Source of the DNA: Caenorhabditis remanei
Taxonomy: Eukaryota > Nematoda > Chromadorea > Rhabditida > Rhabditidae
NCBI RefSeq assembly: GCF_010183535.1
Contig: NC_071332.1
Span: 13,206,001-13,270,000 of the forward strand
DNA: 64,000 bases
Reading direction: 5' to 3'
Shown piece by piece: positions 1 through 11,332 of this stretch; within the stretch, counting starts at the first letter, position 1, and each line of letters starts with the position of its first letter. The notes beneath the pieces were generated by a model, which had not been told where the DNA came from, made no database searches, and saw only the letters and a program-made list of their open reading frames with translations. Both the position numbers and the translations under genes were made by a program.

Positions 1-1011
1 AATCCGTTTTGGTCAGGGTATATCTTCTGAAACGAGAATAGATTATTTAGTTTAGATGTAATAGAATCCTTCACTTTCAAGGAATCCCATCCGAGGCGTT
101 TCAATTTTGGATTGTTGCTTATTTGAGTGATGTTGAATGCTTGAAAACGTTCCCCGATTATTGTCTCCAGGTTACTCAAAAACGACAAGTTCGTCAGTTC
201 AGTGTCAAATATTTCAATGTTTCCATTCACTTTTTTCAAGAAAGACAACGGAGATAAATCAGTATATTCTGTAACCTTCGTGATTTTGAGCACACCCTTC
301 TCACCGCCATGGATGTATGAACAATTTTGATAGAATGGGAGAGATTCTGGAGTGATACGAACATTGAAACATTCTGAAAGGAAAATCAGATTAGATATAC
401 ATTTCATTGGAGAGCTTTACCGCAATCTTTCAAGTTTCCATAAGCATTCATGTCGGTGTTGTAAATTATTGACCCATAATCACAATACGGGGTCAAGTCT
501 AACTGTGTATTGTTAATAATATTATATACACACGGGTTATAAGTTTTCCAATACATATTGTCCAGACTAGATAATTTTGAATTATGGGAAAGAAAGAACC
601 CTCCTGAAAATGTTTTCTTGTTTCGAAACTTACAATTCGAAAACTTAGACTTACCTCCGCTGCATTCAAATTTCCGAAGAGATTTGAAAATTCGGAGACT
701 GGTAAAACTTGTGTACTCAATTTTCAAATTGCCATTCAAAATCTCAAGTTTTTCGAAATTCTTCTCTAATTCTGATTCGGACACATCTGTATTCCCGTCA
801 ATATATATGTTTCCACACACCATCGTGCAAGATTTCGGCCACTTTCTTATAGTTTTAGAACTGATTGTCAACTCATCAAAATGACAATTTAAATCTGAAT
901 TAGTGTCACAATCCCAGAGTTTTAGTTCTATTTCTTACCACAAATATCTTCAGAAGTTACTTTTGAAATGATAAAAAGTGAAACGAAAATCTGATTTATC
1001 GGGAAAAACAT
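1..1011 (-). CDS. Secreted/receptor L-domain protein (irld-like), 3' end off the left edge
   Basis: The gene reads leftwards and leaves the window, so it is partial. Three exons are visible: 939-1011, 421-894 and 373 down to base 1. The ATG at 1011 opens a signal-peptide-like start (MFFPINQIFVSLFIIS). Exon 2 has the receptor L-domain pattern: a Cys pair, then GNIYIDG, a run of strand-turn repeats and an SLRIFKSLRKF turn. Exon 3 holds a second L-domain-like stretch (GNIEIFDTELTNLSFLSNL). Receptor L domains form the ligand-binding lobes of insulin and EGF receptors. Nematodes carry many secreted or kinase-less versions (the irld family), and this looks like one. Whether a transmembrane segment or kinase follows cannot be seen. 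The domain call is fairly secure; the family name is inferred. Confidence 0.72.
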
Positions 1012-1497
1012 GACGTTAGAAGAGAAAGTAAGAAAATTGAAAACTTGAGAGCAGGAGATTGGAATAGATGGAGAAATAATAATAGGGTTGTTCTCTCTTT
1101 ATTTTGTTTTTTTGATTTTCTCTAGCATAAGGAAAAAGAATAAATGTAAGACTTTATTCCAGTTCTTTTCAGTTTTCGCAGAGACATCTGAAAAATTTCA
1201 AAGGAGTTTCAGGTTTTCGTTTTTGAGTTATGGGTTTCCCTTTTGATTTTCTTCAACTTTGATATCCTTTTTCTAGGACCAGCTTGTTTACAATAATTTC
1301 ATGACCTTCTCCCAATCCCAAGCTGAGAACTTCAGTTTCGTTTGGCCGCCTCCACGTTCAAAATTGCATACTTCTAGGAAAACGCAGAATTGCCAGTTAA
1401 TTAAAATCAAAGTCATAGCAGCTGAAAAAATGAAGCAGATATTTTCCTTTTTATTGCACACCTTTCCAAAGTTGTCTATTGATTTCCTCTCTAAAAA
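1012..1497. other. Intergenic, divergent promoter space
   Basis: This gap lies between the L-domain gene (minus) and the srh gene at 1498 (plus), so it should hold both promoters. I see no conserved motif, repeat or convincing ORF. Short overlapping ORFs on both strands near 1288-1615 have no family signature. Confidence 0.5.
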
Positions 1498-2594
1498 ATG
1501 TATTTTGAAACTCCAAACTTTGTTTCCAACTCTCTTCATCTCATTAGTATCATCACAACTCCCATCCATCTTATTGGCTTTTATTGTATTTTATTCAAAA
1601 CTCCTGAATCCATGAAATCAGTGAAATGGGGAATGTTTCATGTTCATTTTTGGTGCACGTTAATGGATTGGTCTCTGACTGTCATTACAATACCGTATTT
1701 ATTGAGTCCAGTTGCTGCAGGTGTTCCCTTAGGATTCGCAAATGTTCTTGGAATATCTACAGATTTTCAGTGTTATTTTGCCCTCACTTCAGTAGCAGGT
1801 AGGCTTCAGAAAAGTAAATGTTTATCAACTTACCCGTTTTAATTCAGCCCAGGGAATGGCCTTTGTTTTAATTTTCGAAAATCGGTATTTTCTAATATTT
1901 GCTCGAAACACGTTGTGGCGATACATCCGTGTAGTTTTTATTATTATCAATTACTGTGCTGTTTTCTGTGTCTTCTTGCCATTATTGACAATGATTCCAG
2001 AGCAAACAGAAGCTAGAAAAGCTGTTTTAAAGGTACAATTCTTCTAAAGGATCAGAAATTGACGACTTGGCAATTTCAGATCCTTCCTGATCTTCCCGAA
2101 GCACTGGATGTAAAATTGATATTTGTACTGAGTACTGACATTAGTTATATTCTGATTTCTGCAGTTTTCATGGAATCATTTTTATCCACGGAGGCAGCAA
2201 TTTTTGTGGTTTTGCTCTGGACTAATTTCAAACTTACTCGATCTGCACAACATTCGTTCAAAACCTTGAAGTTGCAAAAGAAATTTCTGCTGGCTATGTA
2301 TATTCAGGTATCCTGAAATTTATGGAGTTCTTAAAACTAATATCACATTTTAAGGCAGCTGTGATGTTTTTCAACTTGGTGATTCCAGTTTCCTACTTCA
2401 TATTCTCTACAGTTTCGAAACTGCACAATCAGACAGCCAACAATTTGAGTATTTTGGTACTTTCACTAAATGGAATTGCATCGACTACTATAATGTTGTG
2501 GGTTCATAAACCCTTTAGAGAAGCTTGTTTCGATTTGTTTCGGTGTGAGAACAAGATGTCAAATACGTCGAATTTATCTGTATTACGTTTCTGA
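1498..2594 (+). CDS. srh-family chemoreceptor (7TM GPCR)
   Basis: Four exons (1498-1798, 1848-2032, 2080-2307, 2355-2594) give 317 residues, the usual size for the family. Hallmarks of nematode serpentine receptor class H are present. These are a TPxFVxxxLHxI start, GFYCILFKTPESMKSVKW after TM1-2, FENRYFLIF with a WRYIR loop after TM4, PEQTEARKAV, LQKKFLLAMYIQ before TM6, and HKPFREACFD after TM7. Such receptors are chemosensory GPCRs in ciliated neurons; the ligand is unknown. The start at 1498 puts the N-terminus where it lies in the other family members. The reading frame is intact, and the tail after TM7 is short. Confidence 0.88.
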
Positions 2595-2893
2595 ATTAAT
2601 TGCAATTGATTTCAAAAAATGAATATTGTAAGAGTCAACCATCTGAAATATTCAAAACGGAAAGCATTGTACGAATCTATTAATAGTGGACACTAAAATA
2701 AAATAATTTATCTCAAAAAGTTTGCTAAATTCGAGCCTTGAAAAAATATATAATAGTTCTTGGATAGAAATAAATGTAGAATTGCAATAATAAAAGTAGT
2801 GGAAACGTGAATAATCATGGCTAAAGGACACGTATTTAAGATAGAAAGATTTCGTTGAGAAATCACTGCTCATTCTGGATTACGATAGTTTTA

Positions 2894-4106
2894 TCATAAT
2901 TTGAATCGCTTAGACTGGTGTTGCTTGATCTGAAAATACAAATTATAAAATCAAGAATCTATAAGATGTCTAACAAACCTTCTTGCCAGCCTCCATCTCC
3001 TCGATATTATTATTGACAACTGCAGTCGCTTTCTTCACAATTTCCTCCCATGTCTCAGGAAGAGTGAGCAGATCTCCGAAATACTCTCCTCCATCCAAAA
3101 TCTTTGCAACGGCGTCATGAAGCAATTTCGTAAATTCCACTTCTTTATCATCATCGACTGTTTGTGTAGTCACTTGTGAGATCTTCTGATGTGGGGGCGG
3201 TGATGAAGCCCGAGACGGCGCCTCAGAAGATGACGATGAAGCGGAAGATGGTGTCACTGACCCGGATTTCTTCTTCGGGCGAGCAGGAGTTTTGATGACT
3301 CGTGGAGTTTTCGATTGTACAACGGCTTGTGACAGTGAACCGGGTGCGTTGTCACTCTTTGCGATTGGCATCGTTGATCCAGGTGATCCGGTTCTCGCCA
3401 TCGATGTCATGTGATCGTGAAGCTGGCTTTTCGATTCGAACGTGTAGTTGCAACACGTGCACATGATGGTGCCGAAAAGATTGTGGTGAGTTTTCATGTG
3501 GATATGGATATCCTCGTTTTCCAGCAATTTGTAATCGCAGAGAAGACAACTATGCTCCCCACTGTGGCGATTCCGGCGATGTCGATTCAAAGAAGAGGCG
3601 TGGACGAAGACGTGGGAGCACGATCCACAAACATAGGTGCCTGAAATAGAGTTGTATGAACGGAGTCTTTTTAATGGTTCAAACCAAGGCTGTCAAAAAG
3701 GCCGTGGGCCGATTCTATATCTCAGTTCCCAGCCATGGAAAATTTTCGCTTCTTCAGGCGGCCTTGTAGAGGACCAAAAGATTAGTCGATGTACAAAAAT
3801 TCAGCCCATTTGGTTCATCCGCGGCCTCGGCGGCCGGCCGTGCGACAGTCTTGGTTCAAACTACCCACTAGTAATTCTAAGCAACAATGAGTTTTAAATG
3901 GTGATGAATTTGAAATAGCACTAATCAAAAATTAAAATGCTTTCTCGGTTGTTTTTGAGTCAGCAAAATTTCACATCTAATATTAGATTCTAAATATTTT
4001 GAGAACTCAGAATTGACTTTAAAATTCAGAAAGAGAAACAGTTACCTTGTAGATCCGGGCGTTTCAAGAATTCCACTCGCTTTTGCTTCGTGACCGGGAA
4101 ATCCAT
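2894..4106 (-). CDS. C2H2 zinc-finger protein, 252 residues
   Basis: Three exons: 4046-4106, 2979-3640 and 2894-2929. The ATG at 4106 gives MDFPVTKQKRVEFLKRPDL. Three C2H2 fingers follow at about residues 23-102: YVCGSCSHVF ending HRRNRH, HSCLLCDYKL ending HMKTHH, and IMCTCCNYTF ending LHDHM. After them come a Pro/Lys stretch (TPARPKKKSG), a Ser/Pro-rich linker and an acidic helix-forming C-terminus. The short last exon (IKQHQSKRFKL, stop) sits behind a clean TTTTCAG acceptor. Without it the ORF would stop three residues into the intron. It is probably a nuclear nucleic-acid-binding protein. I do not recognise an orthologue. The 405-bp first intron contains a repeat element. Confidence 0.75.
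3684..3856. mobile_element. GC-rich inverted-repeat element (MITE-like), copy 1
   Basis: This block lies inside intron 1 of the zinc-finger gene. Its ends are imperfect inverted repeats around AACCAAGRCTGTC followed by a GGCCG-rich stretch, and the interior is far more GC-rich than its surroundings. Its reverse complement matches 59435-59602 over most of its length; shared words include ATCGACT, GCGAAAA and CCGCCT. It has no ORF, so it is a non-autonomous element of a family I cannot name. Confidence 0.6.
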
Positions 4107-4447
4107 ATTGAGGCAAGGAGAATTTAGAGGCTATTCGAATAGGTTGAGGGGAAGAGTGTACTGACGAGGTTTGGGAGTTATGGACAGATGGGTAGTATGC
4201 AAAGCTGTGCGCGCGTTATTTTGAATCTCTGTTTCGCGGGCGCTTTTGGCATGGTTCTGGGAAGAAATGATCTCACCGGGACGAGAGTGATATTACGATT
4301 AAATTGTGAGTCTAGAAAACAAAGTTAATATTATAATCAATATATTCAACGGTGGGTAGATCAAAAAGCTTTCATATCGTCATAAAATTAATTGATTGAT
4401 TGTTTGGGTCTGGTGCAACCAGACTATTTCTTTTGTTAAACATGGAT
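4107..4447. other. Short intergenic gap
   Basis: This stretch holds the 5' flank of the zinc-finger gene and the 3' flank of the fucosyltransferase gene, both on the minus strand. Nothing else can be supported. Confidence 0.5.
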
Positions 4448-6009
4448 CTATTTAACTTTAATAATGACACCGTTTTCTCCAGTTTGCAATTTTATCCAAT
4501 TCGGTAGGAAGAAGTCCTCATCAATCATTTCGTTTGCTACCTGAAAGCTTCCTATCAAATCAAATTTCCGATTCAATAAAACCTTGTCATTGGTTTCCCT
4601 AATATTTCTGTAGTAAGTGACACTCGACGGTTTGGAAAGATAAGAAAGCCACCAGCCAAACGTTGAAGATGGTGCTGAAATCATGTTTATTTCAGATTAT
4701 TAATTATGAAATGTTGTCAGTTACCGGTGATAAGAGTGGCGTCGCAGAATGATCTCGAGAAGGCAAGATCAAGTTCCGGTGTGAAGCTTGGGGATACTAG
4801 CACCTGATAAGTTGGAGAGTTGGTAGGAATTGTGAAGTTATAAGAATTAGGAATAGGGCTTGATGAGTTTCCGAACTTGTCTGAAATCCGAACGGAAATA
4901 AATCGGTTCTAAATGATCAGATACCTTGAAAAATAGTGTAAGCAAATTGTTGATCATTACCGAGAACGGCTACAGTAATCTGTTTATGTGATTGTTTATC
5001 TGGAACATGTAATTGACTACCGGAAAAAGTTGATTATCCTCTCACATTGGTTCACCAGAAAATCAACCGCGGATCGAGTGAATGTTGCATCCGACGGCTC
5101 GTGAACTCCATCTGTTTTGAAATCGCCTCGTCTCACATGAGGACAGACTCTGAATGTTTTTGAAACTGCAGATTTTTGAGGTATCCACTCACACAAAACT
5201 TCCTCGGAGATTTTGTGGGAACAACATTCCGGCGAGTGACGTCGCGAGGTTTGTGGGAGCAAGCCATTCTCGAATTTTAGAACGTAAGTGATCAAAATAT
5301 TTATAACTTTGGAAATAGTTTCCATGCAAGTAGAGATGTTCAACAGTGACATTCAACAACTTTTTCGGATCATCAAATTTGCAACATGCGTTGTCGTTCG
5401 CTTTCATACTAATTGTGGAGTTCGGCTGGAAATATAACTATACAATCTTGGTCCGAAATTCGATACTAACAGGTAAAATTCTCAGATCATATTGATCTAA
5501 TAACTTTGGAAAAATTGGTTGAATACTTTTCACAAATGTAGTGACATATTCAGGTTTGACAACATCAATTGTTGGAGTCCTTTGTAGAATTGATGCGATT
5601 CCAAGCAGTGAGATCAGCTCAAACAGTTTGTTACCTGTAAGACAGTGGTGCTACTTTTCAGGAGCAATAGCTACCTAGTCCACCGATTGGAAACGCGTAG
5701 AGTCGAATTTGAAGAGTTTTAGTTGTAGGGAAATTGGTAGTTTTAACACACTGTGGTACTGTTCGGTCGACACTTTTCTTTATTCGAGAAGCGTGTTCCA
5801 AACGGTTCTCATGATTTTTAGTGAAATTGATCAGAGTTTCTGAGTCTATAATGCAGTTCACTTCCAGAATAGATCGATCATGGTAGAGATAGAAATTCAG
5901 GAAAACACCTGCAAAGGGATGATTAGTTGTCACAAATCTTATCCATAAACTCACTCAGAAAAATACATGAAATTATAACTCTCCTTGGCGCTGAGTTCGA
6001 TGCTGACAT
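4448..6009 (-). CDS. GT11-type (alpha-1,2-fucosyltransferase-like) glycosyltransferase
   Basis: Eight exons: 5955-6009, 5675-5908, 5471-5634, 5193-5425, 5046-5149, 4925-4999, 4725-4880 and 4448-4674. They give 415 residues. An N-terminal hydrophobic segment (RRVIISCIFLSVFLNFYLY) acts as a type II Golgi anchor. The GT11 signature PHVRRGDF (GDP-fucose site) is at about residues 232-239, VAVLGND lies about 40 residues later, and SSTFGWWLSYL with DFFLPNWIKL close the domain. The family transfers fucose from GDP-fucose to glycans in the Golgi and is expanded in Caenorhabditis. A stop seems to follow exon 5 if its donor is placed at 5020. The GTGAGA donor at 5045 restores frame and the family pattern. 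The substrate is unknown. Confidence 0.8.
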
Positions 6010-6247
6010 ATTTCAAAATGAATGAGAAACTACTATGAACTTCTGGTCTTGACTGTTGTTTACTTACTGACGTTAATTAAAATTGCTGATAAGATACAGA
6101 AGTGGTGGCAGCGGAAGTTTAGGGTGTTTTATTGGGTTATAAATTTATAATACGATTATTTTTCAATCCTACAATAGTTTCCCTGAACAGATTTTTTGAA
6201 AATATTTGTAATAAAAGGTATCAAATACTCAGTACCCCTGTCATCTA
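6010..6247. other. Upstream region of the fucosyltransferase gene
   Basis: AT-rich 5' flank that ends at the left terminal repeat of the transposon-like element. No ORF or motif can be supported. Confidence 0.4.
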
Positions 6248-6691
6248 CAGTACCGCTCAAAAGGTTATCAACTTTGGTTGTTTTCAGTGGAAAATGACCA
6301 ACTTTGACAGTGTACTTCGGTGTCACCTGATTGTCCGACGAATTTTATTTTGTATGGGTTGGACAGAGAAAATAGAGCACATAATTTTTGTAGTTCACCA
6401 TTTTTTGTAGGGACACTACTATGAAAGTTACAGGTCATCAATGTAATTTCTTTCTGAAACCGACTAATTTCAATTTATATTAGCAAAACTTTAGAGTTTT
6501 TCACTTTGACAACCGGTAACTATCAAGAGTGCGCCTACAAAAAAATGGTCAATTACAAAAATAACGGCCTATTTTTTATCTGTATAGCACAATTTTCTTT
6601 GTGGGTCAATCAGTGATATCGAGGCATCCTCTCAAGATTGGTAATTTTCAATTGAAAACAGCCAAAGTTGATAACCTTCTGAGCGGTACTG
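6248..6691. mobile_element. Non-autonomous Tc1/mariner-like element (MITE), about 444 bp
   Basis: Terminal inverted repeats of about 60 bp start CAGTACCGCTCAAAAGGTTA at 6248. They end as the complement (...GAGCGGTACTG) at 6691. Both ends are flanked by TA (6246-6247 and 6692-6693), the target-site duplication typical of the Tc1/mariner superfamily. The arms also share a block around ATCAACTTTGG. The interior has no transposase ORF, so the element would depend on a transposase supplied elsewhere. Confidence 0.78.
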
Positions 6692-6843
6692 TAGCCGAAA
6701 TTACAAGCTGTTTTATGAGCATTCTTTTCCGGTAGTAAATCAAAAAAAGAGATGATAAGAAGAGAAAGGCGATTTCTCTTTGCGAAGTCATGCGGCGGCA
6801 CTGATAACAAATACGATTTGGAAAGAGAAAAATTGGTTTATAC

Positions 6844-8036
6844 TCATTTGGCGGTAGTATTGCAAAATACTCTTGTTCGGAAAATCGGAATGCAAAGAAT
6901 TATTGCCACTGGGTCCACAAAAGCAAAGAGACCAAGAGCGCTGACTTCGAAATAATTGACACTTCTGCAAGAATTTGAACTAGATAACATGACGTCTTGT
7001 TGGTACAAATTTCAGAGATGAATAATGAGCAAACCAACCTTGCCAACTGCACCCCAAACATAGGACTGTACCATGACAAGACGCATGGGGAGAAACTAAT
7101 AATGATAGGAATAGTCGTTTGAATGATTAATGCTCTAAATAGTTCAAACTGAAATTTTGAAGTCTTTCTGCTCGAATTCATAGTCGCTTCGTTCAACTTT
7201 CGAATTATCTGAAAATGTACTGTTTCTTTTGCCTACATTTTGGTGTACCAATCGGGCCAGAACAAAAAACATTATAATTGACAAAATAGAGATAAAAGAC
7301 CATAAAGACGTCGCAATCCAAGATTTTATCACGATGCTGTCGGAACCTTCCTGTAAAAGAAACATGAGAAACCTTGTTTGTAAACGAAGAAATACCTGGA
7401 ACAATGCCCCTATCATATTGAAATCCATTGAATCTTTTCCGTAAGTTACTTGAAACTCTTCACGAATATACTTCCGAATTTCGACATTAGCTCGACCCAA
7501 GATGAAACAGATCTTTAAAATTTTCATTTCCTTTGTCATTATTTTTGACAAACCGAATACCAAGATCCAAAGTATAAAACCAAAAGAAGGAATGAAGCAG
7601 TCAAGAACCAATGGAAATTTTCTCTGGTCCAAGTGGAGTTGTGTATGACAAGATATCTATACATGAAATGACTCATCAGCACAGCGTAACTGCATGCAAC
7701 AAGAGAGCATCGAACTGTCAAAATGTGTGTATTGAAAGTGGAAAGTTTCACAAACCAGCCGTCACTGAGTATGAGATAAAAACAATAACCATAGCTGTGT
7801 ATGTCCTTAATAAAGAAGTCAAACCCTCTCAAGAATGGTTCACTCACCAACGGTACCAACACATTCATCACTGAATAAATTAGATTGAAAATAGCAAAAT
7901 ACAAGAGAAGAAAGCGGTAGTATCCGAACCTTGAGGATTTTTCGGAAAATATCAAATACACGAAAGCCGGATTCACAATGAAAGCAAGGATACAAAATAC
8001 TTTGGGAACATATTGGTAAACCCAGTGTTTGTCCAT
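6844..8036 (-). CDS. srj-type chemoreceptor (7TM GPCR), copy 1
   Basis: Six exons (7848-8036, 7554-7805, 7396-7512, 7249-7350, 7039-7208, 6844-6964) give 316 residues. Diagnostic pieces, in order, are HWVYQYVPKVF, NPAFVYLIFSEKSS, YRFLLLYFAIFNLIYS, DGWF, HFMYRYLVIHNS, GRANVEIRKYIREEF with YGKDSMDFNM, SPMFGV, and FVDPVAIILCIPIFR. This matches nematode class J receptors of the STR superfamily. The start at 8036 matches the start of the neighbouring copy, and exons 1 and 2 have the same lengths (189 and 252). Two introns fall where the neighbour has coding sequence or different spacing. The protein should act in chemosensory cilia. A str subfamily assignment cannot be excluded. Confidence 0.8.
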
Positions 8037-8381
8037 TTTATCAGGCAAATAACTGAACAAGAAATGGAATAAATTGAGAGAATGGAACGTTCCCCGTACA
8101 TAAACGTTTTTCAGATAAACTATGAGCATATTTACCGAATATGAAATCCCTAGATGATACCCGTAGGTGTTTTCGAGAATTGGCTTGTCTAAGCATCAGT
8201 AATTCCCCTCTTTACCAAAAACAAATAGGACATCCGTTTCTAATGATTGACAATAACTTGCTAAGGATGATGAACACTTTAATGAAGTAAAAGTTACGTA
8301 CGAAAGTATTTCATTGCTTGACATCATCGCGTTTATTGGAAAGTGTAAGAAATTTGAAAGCAGAAAAAGAGAAAAAAAAGT
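8037..8381. other. Intergenic gap between the srj copies
   Basis: 5' flank of copy 1 and 3' flank of copy 2. No repeat, RNA gene or conserved promoter motif was recognised. Confidence 0.5.
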
Positions 8382-9587
8382 TCAATTAGATTGTGCCGAG
8401 CTGGATTTCGCTGATGAAAACATCGAACCACCACGACAAATGTGGAATATTCTGAGACGGAAAATAGGAAGACATAGAATAATTGCCACTGGATCCACAA
8501 ATGCGAATACTCCGAGAGCACTGACCTCGACGTAGTTGAAGCCTCTGTAATGAAATTGAACGTATGGCGAAATTGAACGTATGGGGAGTTCCAAAAAAGG
8601 AGAAAACCTTGCTAACTGAATCCCAAACATTGGACTGTACCAGCACAAAAGACACGGTGAGAAGCTTATGAAGATTGGGATAACGGTTTGAACGATGAGA
8701 GCTCGAAGAAGTTCAACTTGAAACTTGGAAGTTTTTCGACTAGCTTTCACAGTCATTTTATTGAGCTTTTTAACAATCTGAAAGTAAAAGTCCGCTATTT
8801 TCCTCTTGAAAACATTTATCACCATCATTGCAAGTATCAAAAACATAATAATGGATATTGTTGAAACGGATGTCCACAAAATAACAGCTGCCCAAGATCG
8901 AAACCTGGTTTCATCAGAACCCTCGTGAAACAGCGCTCCCAACATGTTGAAATCCATGGAATCATTCCCATAAGTCTCACGAAACTCCTCACGAATGTAC
9001 TGCCGGATTTCCATGTTAGCACGACCGGGAAAGTAACAAATCTGAAATTTTCCATTGGGCAATCTGCTAATCGTACTATTCATGTTACCGCGTGCCAGAC
9101 TCCAAAGTACAATGCAAAAACAAACACTGCGAATGTCATATATAGATGAAAGTTTTGTTTGGTGAAACTGGAATTATGGATTGCAAGATATCGATAAATG
9201 AAATGAATGAGAAGAATAGCGTAACTAGCTGCAACCAAAGAACATCTTCCAGTCATCAAATGGAAATTGAATTCGGACGATTCCACAAACCAGCCATCTT
9301 TGAGAATCAGGAAGAAACAGTAACGATAGCTGTGAATATCCTGAAAACAAACATTTATAAAACTCTCTGAAACGGATGGTTTATGAATGATCACTTACCA
9401 ACGGAACAATCACATTGACCACAGAATAAGTCAAGTTGAAAAGAGCAAAGAATAATAAAAGAAACCGATAGTTTCTGAATTTCGAAGATTTCTCTGTAAA
9501 GATCAAGTATATGAAAACTGGATTCACGAGGAATGCCAAAGCACAGAATATCTTCGGAATATATTGATAAACCCAGACGTCGAGCAT
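8382..9587 (-). CDS. srj-type chemoreceptor (7TM GPCR), copy 2
   Basis: Five exons (9399-9587, 9089-9340, 8823-9041, 8608-8777, 8382-8544) give 330 residues. It is a tandem paralogue of the gene at 6844-8036 and shares VWVYQYIPKIF, NPVFIYLIFTEKSS, HFIYRYLAIHNSS, GRANMEIRQYIREEF, EGSDETRFRSW, SPCLLCWYSPMFGIQLAR and FVDPVAIILCLPIFR. Its exon 3 (219 nt) equals the summed length of two exons (117+102) in copy 1, so the copies differ by one intron. The short intron before IVKKLNK and the one splitting AR|GFNYV are supported by both paralogues. The C-terminal tail is longer than in copy 1 (RGGSMFSSAKSSS). Confidence 0.83.
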
Positions 9588-9778
9588 GTCGAAGAAACTG
9601 TCAAAGCTGTAGAATGAAGTGTTTTTTATTCAGAGAAGCGAGATATTACGGAAATTAGTAGGCGTGACAAGTTTCTCGGTCTTCTGTTCAGACAGATCCA
9701 CCTGAAAAAATATACATACAGGTTGGCAGAACGGAAATTAGACATGTCTTCTGGTTAATTTATTCACAAAACACAGTT

Positions 9779-10853
9779 TTAAGGCAGCATAACAATGAAA
9801 GAATTATGACACGTATTAGTATTACTTTTTGGCAAACAGGGGCATCTGCATAGTTTATCGATAATAATGTCTCGGTAGGGTTTGTGAACTGATATCATGA
9901 CAATAGTAGATCCAATCCCATATTGAGCAAGAACTATCATTATGAAGTTGTTGAGCGCTTGATTGTGATACCAGCCGAATATTGTCCATGCAAATGCAAC
10001 AGACGGTAACATTACAATAATAGTAACAAAAACAGACTGAAATTAAATAATTATTAAAGATTGGAAAAGCTACAAACTTGGATAATAATCCCCATTGCAA
10101 ACTGTTTCTGTAGTTTCATAGTTTTGGAGGACACTGAAGATGTTTTTCCGAACCATAGATTGACAATTGTTAGGAAAGAAAAGGCACCAAAACCAGTAAA
10201 AGCTATGCCCATTCCTGGGACCAGACTGTACAGAACAGACTTGTCGAAAGATAGCACAAACATTTTTCGATCGGTGTATTGGAATGGCTGCAGACAAGAG
10301 TCTCCAAGTTGTTCGCTCACTTGAACACGAGCATTTTCTTGATTTGGGAGATGAAGATACAAAGGCAAGGGAAAAGTAGGTACCAATGCACAAATGAAAA
10401 ATAAAACAGTTTTCCTCAGTTTTCTCCAATAATAATTCTTCCCAAAGAGTGTGAAATATCGGTTTTCATAAATTAATAGTAGGGAAGCAGAAGATCCTAA
10501 ATCATAAATTAAGTAATATTTCGATTCAACTTTATGATACCTGCCAGACACGTTAGGCTCAAATAAACTGTCATAATAGGCGCATCTATCGCTCCCAAAC
10601 TATAGCATGCCATCATCGGAAGAAGAATATATGGGGTCAAAAGAAAACTGAAACAGAGTACAAACGCTGCATTCCAGGCATGCAGATTCAGCATGAGAAG
10701 TTTCACAGTGTTCATTTTTTGCGGAGTCTTAAACATTATACAGTATGCTCCGAAAACCATAATTGGAATGTCTATAATCGATTGAAAATCAAATATAAAG
10801 TCGAGGAAGTTTGGAGTTGCAAAATAACTAGATTCTGGGGTACACGGTTGCAT
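9779..10853 (-). CDS. srh-family chemoreceptor (three-exon subtype)
   Basis: Three exons (10541-10853, 10078-10496, 9779-10036) give 329 residues. Family marks are SSYFATPNFLDF, FGAYCIMFKTPQKMNTVK, IYENRYFTLFG with YYWRKLRK, LPNQENARVQ, TMKLQKQFAMGIIIQ and VHKPYRDIIID. The start at 10853 (MQPCTPESSYF) aligns with the N-termini of the srh genes at 20297 and 21984. The 419-nt middle exon also matches the 21984 gene, so these are one subfamily that lacks the central intron of other srh genes. It is a chemosensory GPCR of unknown ligand and appears intact. Confidence 0.85.
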
Positions 10854-11332
10854 GACGAAGATGTGAAACCAGACAGAGCTTTTGAAAAGAAACAAAAAAG
10901 AAAAATGTGTTATCATTCATTACGCAAATATTTTAATGAGAGCAGAAGCGATTCCTGCAGGCTTGAAGATGATTCATCGAACAGAGAGAAGTTCTGAGAA
11001 AAAAACTTCCAAAATATTACCAAAACATTTTAATTATCTGTTTTATGTTACTCAACATGTGCAGACTGAACATGATCATTTTAACAAAACTCATGCAGTT
11101 TGGAATTTTGAATAAAATACAGCAAACCCCAAACGACATTATTGAACTATTCAAAACGCTTGAACTTTAAAAATTGAAGCTGTAAAGCTGGGGGTCGTAA
11201 GGAAATGGGTTTCAGGGAAGCATGGAATCACTAATATATAAGCTGACTGGAAAAATTGTCTGCAAAAGATTGTGTGCAAACTCGTTCATTTTCTCAAGAT
11301 CGGAGACATTCTAGACAAATTTATTCTTAATT
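10854..11332. other. Intergenic gap
   Basis: 5' flank of the srh gene ending at 9779 and 3' flank of the next srh gene, both on the minus strand. Nothing supportable was seen. Confidence 0.5.

Noticed and set aside
5017..5352. Apparent frameshift and stop in the GT11 gene after the RRGDF exon
   Set aside because: Using the GTGAGA donor at 5045 instead of the GT at 5020 gives a normal 46-bp intron and restores frame, so no lesion is needed.
7229..7874. Plus-strand ORFs opposite the srj gene
   Set aside because: Shadow frames of a well supported minus-strand gene.
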